Below, piece by piece: positions 58,192-64,000 of a stretch of 64,000 bases of DNA. The DNA comes from an uncultured Clostridia bacterium (GTDB taxonomy: Bacteria; Bacillota; Clostridia; Christensenellales; HGM11417). Under the pieces are notes generated by a model that was not told the DNA's origin, searched no databases, and saw only the letters and a program-made list of their open reading frames with translations. The position numbers and the translations under genes are program-made. Numbering within the stretch: the first letter of the stretch is position 1; every line of letters begins with the position of its first letter. The stretch is from contig CALVJY010000001.1 of assembly GCA_944332455.1 (NCBI GenBank), forward strand, positions 62,001-126,000, in the 5' to 3' direction.

Positions 58192-59189
58192 TTTAACCCT
58201 CCTTTGGGGTCGGGGACGGTCCCCCGCCCCTGGTGCAGGTGATCCTCGGTGTCGGTCACCGGCCTTGTTGCGCCATGGCTTCGCACCCGCACGCCCGGCG
58301 CCTGCTCCACCCGGCCGATGACGGCGCAGGGGATCCCGGCCTCGGCCAGCGAGCGCTGCACCTCCCCGGGCTTTGGACTTACGATCAGCATACTCCCCGA
58401 GGAGATCAGCTTGAAGGGCGAAAGCCCCAGAATACTGCAAAGCTTGCGGGTGACGGGGTGGACGGGAATGGCTTCCTCCCACAGTTCGGCGCCCAGGCCG
58501 GCGGCCTGCGCCATCTCCACCGCGGCGCCGAACACCCCGCCCTCGGTCACGTCGTGCAGGGCGCTGACCGGCAGTTCCCGCAGGATCCGCCCCTCGGCCA
58601 GCACGCTGATGTTCTGCCCGATCTCCCGGGCCGTGCGCAGCTCCTCCGCGGTCATGCCCCCCCGGAGCAGCCGCTCGCCCTGCTCGGCGGCCAGGATCCC
58701 GGTGCCCTCCAGCCCCGCGGTCTTGGTCAGAAGCAGGCTTTCCCCGGGCGAAAACCGGGCGCTGGTGATCAGCCGGTCGGCCTTCCCGATCACCGTGGTC
58801 ACCGTGATCAGGCGGTTGACCGCGTCGGTGAACTCGGTGTGTCCCCCGGCGATCTCCACCCCCCGCAGGGCGGCCGTGGCTTCGGCCTCCTCCATGACGG
58901 CGGCCAGCTCCTCGGGCGGCGTGCCCGGCGGGGCCAGCAGGGTCAGGATGGCGCAGACCGGCTCTCCCCCCGCCGCCGCGATGTCGTTGACCGACACCTC
59001 CACCGAAAGTTTGCCCAGCCCCGAGGAAGCCGCGGTGATGGGGTCGGAACTGGCCAGGGTGTAGCCCGACAGCTTCAGCACGGCGCAGTCCTCGGACAGG
59101 CTGCCCCCCAGCACCACCTCCTCACGGCGGTGACCCACCTTGTCGAGGATGTATTTTTTCAGTTGATCCGGCGGAAGTTTCCCGATCAT
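58188..59189 (-). CDS. AIR synthase-related protein (HypE/ThiL-like fold)
   Basis: A 333-residue protein with the AIR synthase N- and C-terminal domains. N-terminal features are SLSEDCAVLKLSGYTLASSD (about 31-50), SVNDIAAAGGEP (about 66-77) and GGHTEFTD. The C-terminal part has ALHDVTEGGVFGAAVEMA (about 214-231). Enzymes of this superfamily bind ATP and activate carbonyl or thiol substrates (PurM, ThiL, SelD, HypE). Without hyp genes nearby the role is undetermined. It overlaps yicC by four bases and follows gatB by 28 bases. Confidence 0.88.
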   Translation of the reverse strand: MIGKLPPDQLKKYILDKVGHRREEVVLGGSLSEDCAVLKLSGYTLASSDPITAASSGLGKLSVEVSVNDIAAAGGEPVCAILTLLAPPGTPPEELAAVMEEAEATAALRGVEIAGGHTEFTDAVNRLITVTTVIGKADRLITSARFSPGESLLLTKTAGLEGTGILAAEQGERLLRGGMTAEELRTAREIGQNISVLAEGRILRELPVSALHDVTEGGVFGAAVEMAQAAGLGAELWEEAIPVHPVTRKLCSILGLSPFKLISSGSMLIVSPKPGEVQRSLAEAGIPCAVIGRVEQAPGVRVRSHGATRPVTDTEDHLHQGRGTVPDPKGGLK

Positions 59190-59217
59190 GTCTGCCTCTT
59201 TTCCGTCTCTGTTTGTT

Positions 59218-60651
59218 CTAGCGCCGGCTCTCCAGCTCCTTTTGCAGCAGCTCGTTGACCAGCTTGTGGTTGGCCTTGCCCTTGGTGGCCTTCATGACCT
59301 GGCCCACGAAAAAGGCCATGGCCTTGGTGTTGCCGCCCAAAAAGTCCTTGACGGCCTGGGGGTTTTGGTCCACCAATTCGCGGACCAGCCCGCCCAGCTC
59401 TCCGGCGTCGTTGTTCTGGGCCAGACCCTCCCGCTCCACGATGGCGGCGGGATCCTCCCCGGTCGTCCACATCGTCTCGAAGACGTCGCGGGCGGTCTTC
59501 TGGCTGATCCTGCCCTCCCGGTAGAGGGCCAGCAGGGCGGCCAGCCCCTCGGGCCGGAGGGGGACGGGCGATTCCTCGCCGGCCTCCTTCCGCTTGCGCA
59601 GGACCTCCCCCAGCACCCAGTTGCACAGTTCCTTTTTGTCCGGGCAGAGGGCGGCGCAGGCGTCAAAGAAGTCTGAGACCTCCTTTTCGGCCACCAGCTG
59701 GCCGGCGTCATACTCGGACAGCCCGTACTCTTCAAGATAGCGGGCCTGCCGGGCGGCCGGAAGCTCGGGCAGAGAGGCCCGCAGGGATTCGATGTAGTCT
59801 TGCTCCAGCACCACGGGCACCAGGTCGGGCTCGGGGAAATAGCGGTAGTCGTGCGCGTCCTCCTTGGTGCGCATCACAAAGGACATGCCCTTCTGATCGT
59901 CCCAGCGGCGGGTCTCCTGCTCCACCGGCTTTCCCTCGTCCAAAAGTTTGGCCTGGCGTTTGATCTCGTAGTTCATGGCCCGGAAGGCCGCCGAAAAGGA
60001 GTTGACGTTTTTCATCTCGGAGCGCACCCCGAATTCCGCCTGCCCGAAGGGCCGGAGGGAAAGGTTGACGTCGCAGCGCAGGCTGCCCTGCTCCATCTTG
60101 CAGTCCGAGACCCCGCTGTATTTCAGGATGGACTTCAGCTGTTCCAGAAAGGCCAGCGCCTCCTCGGGGGAGCGCATGTCCGGCTCGGTGACGATCTCGA
60201 TCAGGGGCACCCCGCAGCGGTTGTAATCCACCAGCGTGCCCGAACCCCACTCCGAGTGCACCAGCTTTCCGGCGTCCTCCTCCAGATGGATGCGGTTGAT
60301 GCGGACGCGGGAGGTCTTTTCCCCCGCCCGCACGTCCAGAAAGCCGTCCTTGCAAAAGGGCAGATCGAACTGGGAGATCTGGTAGGCCTTGGGCAGATCG
60401 GGATAAAAATAGTTCTTGCGGTCGAACTTGGAAAAGCGCTGGATCTGGCAGTTCAGGGCCAGGCCGGCCTTGACGGCGTATTCCACGGCCTGACGGTTGA
60501 GCACGGGCAGCACGCCGGGATGTCCCGAGCACACCGGACAGCAGTGGGTGTTGGGTTCCCCCCCGAACTCGTTTTTGCAGCCGCAGAAGATCTTGCTTTT
60601 TGTGGCCAGCTCGGCGTGGACCTCCAGGCCGATGACTACTTCGTAATCCAT
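59218..60651 (-). CDS. gatB: Aspartyl/glutamyl-tRNA amidotransferase subunit B
   Basis: A 477-residue GatB. The start MDYEVVIGLEVHAEL, KSKIFCGCKNEFGGEPNTH (about 18-36) with zinc-site cysteines, and FYPDLPKAYQISQF are typical, and the C-terminal YqeY-like helical domain ends in KGKANHKLVNELLQKELESR. It binds mischarged Glu-tRNA(Gln), activates the side chain with ATP and receives ammonia from GatA. Its start overlaps the gatA stop by 16 bases. Confidence 0.98.
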   Translation of the reverse strand: MDYEVVIGLEVHAELATKSKIFCGCKNEFGGEPNTHCCPVCSGHPGVLPVLNRQAVEYAVKAGLALNCQIQRFSKFDRKNYFYPDLPKAYQISQFDLPFCKDGFLDVRAGEKTSRVRINRIHLEEDAGKLVHSEWGSGTLVDYNRCGVPLIEIVTEPDMRSPEEALAFLEQLKSILKYSGVSDCKMEQGSLRCDVNLSLRPFGQAEFGVRSEMKNVNSFSAAFRAMNYEIKRQAKLLDEGKPVEQETRRWDDQKGMSFVMRTKEDAHDYRYFPEPDLVPVVLEQDYIESLRASLPELPAARQARYLEEYGLSEYDAGQLVAEKEVSDFFDACAALCPDKKELCNWVLGEVLRKRKEAGEESPVPLRPEGLAALLALYREGRISQKTARDVFETMWTTGEDPAAIVEREGLAQNNDAGELGGLVRELVDQNPQAVKDFLGGNTKAMAFFVGQVMKATKGKANHKLVNELLQKELESRR

Positions 60652-62084
60652 TTGAAGCCCTCCGCTGTCTCAAAATACCGGGCCGCCCGCAAAAGCCGGC
60701 TCTCCTCGAAGGGGGCGGCGGCCAGATGCAGCCCGATGGGCAGCCCCTTGGAGCTTTTGCCGCAGGGCACCGAAAGGGCGGGAAGTCCGGCGATGTTGGC
60801 CGTCACGGTGTAGACGTCCGAAAGGTACATCGAGACCGGATCGGCGCTCTTTTCCCCGAACTTAAAGGCCGTGCAGGGCGAAGACGGGGAGAGAATGAGG
60901 TCGCACCCGGCAAAGGCCCGGCGATACTCCTCCTTGATCAGGGTACGCACCTTCAGCGCCTTCAGGTAGTAGGCGTCATAGTAGCCCGAGGACAGCACGT
61001 AATTGCCCAGCATGATGCGGCGCTTGACCTCGTCCCCGAAGCCCTCGGTGCGGGAGCGGAAGTAAAGATCGGTCAGGTCCTCGAATTTTTCCGCCCGCAC
61101 GCCGTACTTGACGCCGTCGTAGCGGGCCAGATTGGAGGCCGCCTCGGCGCAGGCGATGATATAGTAGGCCGAAATGCCCACTTTGGAGAGCGGCATGGAG
61201 ATCTTTTTGATCTCGGCCCCGCCCGCCCGGAAGACCTCGACGGCGGCCCGCACGCTCTGTTCGATCTCGGGGTCCAGCCCCTCGATGAAATACTCATCGG
61301 CCACCCCGACGCGAAGCCCCTTCACTCCCCCGTCCAGATCGGAAAAGTCGGGCAGAGGCAGGTTCTGCGAGGTGGAATCCTTGGGATCATAGCCCATGAT
61401 GACCCCAAGGGCCAGGGCGGCGTCGGTCACGCTCCGGGTGAACACCCCGATCTGATCGAGGGAGGAGGCAAAGGCCACCAGCCCGTAGCGGGAGACCCGT
61501 CCGTAGGTGGGCTTGACCCCCACCGCGCCGACCAGTGCCGCGGGCTGGCGGATGGAGCCGCCGGTGTCCGAGCCCAGCGCCAGCGGAACCAGTCCTCCGG
61601 CCACCGCCGCCGCGCTCCCTCCCGAGGATCCCCCCGGCACATAGGCGGGATCGACCGGATTTTTGACCGGCCCGAAGGCCGAGGTCTCGTTGGAGGAACC
61701 CATGGCGAACTCGTCCATGTTGGTCTTGCCCACGATCACCGCGCCCGCCTCTTTCAGCCGGGTCACCACCTCGGCGTCGTAGGGCGGGACATAGTTTTTC
61801 AGCATGTTGGACGAGCAGGTGGTGGGGATATCCTTGGTGCAGATGTTGTCCTTGACCAGCACCGGGACGCCCAGAAGGGGGCCGTCCTCTCCCGCCGCCC
61901 GCCGCCGGTCGGCCTCCTCGGCGGCCCGCAGGGCCTCCTGTTCGGCCAGGTAATTCACCGCGTTCAGATCGCTCTCCCGGATGCGGGAGAGCGCCTCCTC
62001 GGCGAGGGTCCGGGCGGTGACCGCTCCGGTCCGGAGCGCCCCCGAAAGCTCGGTCAGGGTCAAAGTTTGGGTTGCCTGTTGCAT
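60636..62084 (-). CDS. gatA: Aspartyl/glutamyl-tRNA amidotransferase subunit A
   Basis: A 482-residue amidase-family GatA that releases ammonia from glutamine. Catalytic triad residues lie in VLVKDNI (Lys, about 75-81) and GGSSGGSAAAVAGG (Ser-cis-Ser, about 149-162) with the nucleophile in GSDTGGSIRQPA. ATG at 62084 has AAGGAG upstream and begins MQQATQTLTLTEL. The frame extends to 62312 with a low-complexity, non-protein-like sequence. It is 240 bases after gatC. Confidence 0.97.
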   Translation of the reverse strand: MQQATQTLTLTELSGALRTGAVTARTLAEEALSRIRESDLNAVNYLAEQEALRAAEEADRRRAAGEDGPLLGVPVLVKDNICTKDIPTTCSSNMLKNYVPPYDAEVVTRLKEAGAVIVGKTNMDEFAMGSSNETSAFGPVKNPVDPAYVPGGSSGGSAAAVAGGLVPLALGSDTGGSIRQPAALVGAVGVKPTYGRVSRYGLVAFASSLDQIGVFTRSVTDAALALGVIMGYDPKDSTSQNLPLPDFSDLDGGVKGLRVGVADEYFIEGLDPEIEQSVRAAVEVFRAGGAEIKKISMPLSKVGISAYYIIACAEAASNLARYDGVKYGVRAEKFEDLTDLYFRSRTEGFGDEVKRRIMLGNYVLSSGYYDAYYLKALKVRTLIKEEYRRAFAGCDLILSPSSPCTAFKFGEKSADPVSMYLSDVYTVTANIAGLPALSVPCGKSSKGLPIGLHLAAAPFEESRLLRAARYFETAEGFKWITK

Positions 62085-62324
62085 GAAAGGCTCCTTGTCG
62101 AATGGTAAATGTAGATCGCCGCGCCCCCGGAAGATCGGCCGGAAAGAAGTCTTTCCTTCCCCGGCTCTTCCTCCCAGGCGGAAAGGCCCCGAACGTTCCC
62201 GGAACGGAAGGCTCCGGAAGCGGGCCGGCCCCGGCGCTTCAAACGCCCTGCTCAAAAGAGCGGACGCGGGCGTTTTCGGCCGGAATGTAACCAGCCCGGC
62301 GCCCCGGAACACGAGGGGAAAAGC
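62085..62324. other. gatC-gatA intergenic gap
   Basis: About 240 GC-rich bases between gatC and gatA on the same strand, longer than usual for these genes. Several short hairpins are possible. No gene or terminator with a U-tract was seen. Confidence 0.45.
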
Positions 62325-62612
62325 TTACTCCACCGTCTTGGGGACCAGGTAGGCCCCGTCCTCGGCGGCGGGCGCGGTGCGCATCAGCAGCTCGTTGTCC
62401 ATGGATTCTTTCGGAAGATCCTCCCGGAAGACGTTTTGCAGGGAAAAGACGTTGGAGCAGGGCTCCACCCCCTCGGTATCCACCGAAAAGATGGATTCCA
62501 CATGCTCGAGGGTGTTGTTGAACTCCTCCAGAAAGGCGGCCTTCTCCTCCTCGGAAAAGGACAGCCGGGAGAGCTTGGCGATGTGTTCGACGTCTTTGAG
62601 GTCGGCTTTCAT
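62325..62612 (-). CDS. gatC: Aspartyl/glutamyl-tRNA amidotransferase subunit C
   Basis: A 95-residue GatC with the family's VEHIAKLSRLSFSEEEKAAF N-terminal helix and the LRKDVxxE-like LQNVFREDLPKES segment. It wraps around GatA and GatB and stabilises them. ATG at 62612 has AAGGAG upstream. It is the first gene of the gatC-gatA-gatB run and is preceded by its own promoter at 62671. Confidence 0.95.
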   Translation of the reverse strand: MKADLKDVEHIAKLSRLSFSEEEKAAFLEEFNNTLEHVESIFSVDTEGVEPCSNVFSLQNVFREDLPKESMDNELLMRTAPAAEDGAYLVPKTVE

Positions 62613-62670
62613 GGACTCCTCCTTGCGCCCGGGATCCTCCGGGCCGGGACTTCACAGATTTTTTCATTCT

Positions 62671-62700
62671 ATTATACCATAAACAGCCCCCGCTTGACAA
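62671..62700 (-). promoter_or_regulatory. Promoter of gatCAB
   Basis: On the minus strand TTGTCA (62700-62695), an 18-base spacer and TATAAT (62676-62671) with the extended -10 TATGG. Confidence 0.85.
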
Positions 62701-62783
62701 GTTTTTCCGGCCGCTTTTCAAACTTCACCCCTCCTTTCCGCCTCCTTCCCGGTTCTTTGCCCCTTTTCCCCGGAATATGCGTA

Positions 62784-62808
62784 CGCGCCCGGCAAATTGC
62801 CGGGCGCG
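62784..62808 (-). terminator. GC-rich palindrome after the Ig-like protein gene
   Basis: CGCGCCCGGCAA (62784-62795) and its complement (62797-62808) surround one base. It lies 37 bases after the stop codon at 62846, but on that strand the T-run comes before the stem rather than after, so it is a U-less candidate. Confidence 0.5.
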
Positions 62809-62845
62809 CAAAAAAACTGAGGATAGATAAATTTTTAGGCCATTC

Positions 62846-63535
62846 TCATTCTATGGTGTATACCGGATAATTCCGTGTTGAAACGTTACCTAAGAACTCA
62901 AATTTGGCCACGATCATTACCACCTTGCGTTCCCCACAGGGCGAAACATGAATGACCGCGCGGTCAGGCAGGACCTCCACCGCCACACTGCGCTCGTACT
63001 CGCCGTTCAGCATGGCATACGGCTCGTAGGTGATGGTGATGCCATACTCGGGAATGGAGACCGGCAGAACGGTGCCGTCTGCGTTCTCCCTGTCGATGAC
63101 TACCTGCGAATAGGCAAATTCCAGAGCCTCCGAGCTCTCCATTTTTTTGACCTGCACATTTTTTTGAAAGCTCACAGTCTCGTGCTCGGGGTGCGAAAGG
63201 GTCACTGTCAGGGTGACATTGACATCCTCCAGCGTGCGGTGCACCTTGCCGTCCGAGGTCAGCGCGGCCTCGTTGGAACTTTGATAGGTAATCGTCACCC
63301 CTTCGTAACCGTCAAAAGCGGTCGGAAAGCTCACATCCGCGTCCACCTCAGCGGGCAAAGCATTAAAAACGACCTGCCGCATGTCCAGCAAAAACCGGTC
63401 CTCCCCCGGCCCGTTGTCCCGCAGCAGAAAGTAAAGCCCCACCCCGGCCGCGATCAAAAGGACCGCGGCCAGGCAGATAATCAGAATGAGCTTCTTTTTG
63501 GAAAGTTTAGATTGCTTGTGAAAACGTACTTTCAT
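62846..63535 (-). CDS. Membrane-anchored protein with atrophied Ig-like domain
   Basis: A 229-residue protein: a basic start (MKVRFHKQSKLSKKK), one membrane helix (about 15-38), then an extracytoplasmic region with an Ig-like segment (about 70-120; GVTITYQSSNEAALTSDG and VNVTLTVTLSHPEHE) resembling the atrophied bacterial Ig domain. The rest is beta-rich without a known motif. ATG at 63535 follows the upstream stop by six bases, so it is in one operon with the partial gene. It is probably a surface or spore-envelope protein. Confidence 0.7.
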   Translation of the reverse strand: MKVRFHKQSKLSKKKLILIICLAAVLLIAAGVGLYFLLRDNGPGEDRFLLDMRQVVFNALPAEVDADVSFPTAFDGYEGVTITYQSSNEAALTSDGKVHRTLEDVNVTLTVTLSHPEHETVSFQKNVQVKKMESSEALEFAYSQVVIDRENADGTVLPVSIPEYGITITYEPYAMLNGEYERSVAVEVLPDRAVIHVSPCGERKVVMIVAKFEFLGNVSTRNYPVYTIE

Positions 63536-63541
63536 GTCGTC

Positions 63542-64000
63542 TTAGGCGGCTGTCCCGAAAATTTCCTGCATGTCACTCAAGCTCAGGAAGGTATAGTTCA
63601 AATCCGAGTAGGTGCCAGGGTGGGTGTATTGGTTGGCATTTTCCAAAGGTTTCAGATTGGAATAATCCTCCGCAACAGGTTCTCCGTCCACCGTTCCCCA
63701 TGTATCAAACAGATACTGACGGAAGGTTTCGCTCTTATTGTTAAAGTAACTAAACTGGAATTCAGCTAATTTTATGGTTGCAATTTTTACTTCAACATTA
63801 TTTCCTTCTCTATTTAATTGATTCCCTTCTTCGTCCTCCCAAATAAAATGGAAACCTTCCTCTTTCATTTCATAAGTGATCCAGTCGCCGCCAAAGATAC
63901 CAGAAAGACCTCCTTCCGGGAAATTAATCATTTTAGGCAACATAAGTCCAATATTAATATATTGTTGAGCCTTTAAATGTTCAGTGTCTTTTTCTAAAAT
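63542..64000 (-). CDS. Hypothetical protein, 5' end beyond the window
   Basis: The frame is open to the right edge, so the start codon is outside the window. An ATG at 63943 exists but the 19 codons before it (reading ILEKDTEHLKAQQYINIGL) are also protein-like and in frame. The visible part is acidic and aromatic-rich, with no signal or membrane segment seen. GC content is about 40-45%, lower than its neighbours. It ends six bases before the Ig-like protein gene. Function unknown. Confidence 0.7.
   Translation of the reverse strand: MLEKDTEHLKAQQYINIGLMLPKMINFPEGGLSGIFGGDWITYEMKEEGFHFIWEDEEGNQLNREGNNVEVKIATIKLAEFQFSYFNNKSETFRQYLFDTWGTVDGEPVAEDYSNLKPLENANQYTHPGTYSDLNYTFLSLSDMQEIFGTAA

Overview
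The window looks like chromosome from an endospore-forming, high-GC member of the Clostridia (Firmicutes/Bacillota). Evidence: a 24-residue SpoVM, RemA, ribonuclease Y, GatCAB, DUF951, DUF1836 and DUF368 proteins, a Firmicutes-type L10 leader, and the order yicC-remA-gmk-rpoZ-coaBC-priA-def-fmt-rsmB-rlmN-rsgA-rpe-thiN-spoVM known from Bacillus. Most genes are GC-rich with sigma-A promoters, often of extended -10 type (TGGTATAAT). No rRNA, tRNA, CRISPR array or transposase gene was seen.

Layout. 1-9.8 kb: a low-GC orphan gene, an EamA permease, a DUF368 (PopT-type) lipid-carrier transporter, a flavodoxin-like protein, two small genes sharing a duplicated leader, an SPFH membrane protein, a uroporphyrinogen-decarboxylase-family protein and two uncharacterised membrane proteins. 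10.1-16.7 kb: a compact type IV pilus/pseudopilus operon (prepilin, PilM-like, prepilin, PilX-like, PilD, PilC, PilB). 17-20 kb: manA and an HTH-ADP-ribosylglycohydrolase fusion. 20.1-23.8 kb, minus strand: rpmG-secE-nusG, rplK-rplA and separately promoted rplJ-rplL with an L10 leader. 24-29.4 kb: uncharacterised proteins, including a membrane protein with a uL15-like module and a truncated paralogue of its anchor, then a GDSL hydrolase. 29.7-32.5 kb: recF and dnaA, divergent, with no dnaN. 32.8-37.1 kb: a membrane-anchored Ig-like protein, mscS and rny. 37.7-41.3 kb: degV, and a hydrolase-DUF951-lepB operon. 42-42.9 kb: mntP behind a manganese riboswitch with a terminator-type expression platform. 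43.2-45 kb: an SDR gene whose last 42 bp are repeated on the far side of a BRO-family gene, as if a small cassette had entered its 3' end. 45.4-62.6 kb, minus strand: the long translation, GTPase and cofactor run from gatC to spoVM. 62.8-64 kb: an Ig-like lipid-bilayer-anchored protein and a low-GC gene running off the right edge.

The most unusual signals are the BRO cassette with 42-bp direct repeats, a family of about 180-bp dispersed repeats (one near-intact copy, two diverged copies and one end remnant, two of them in 5' leaders), 28-bp promoter-like tandem repeats behind manA, the HTH-ARH fusion, a fic gene inside the def-fmt operon, the absence of prpC-prkC from their usual slot, and a type IV pilus operon without an obvious major pilin, PilN, PilO or PilT. 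None of these could be checked against a database here.
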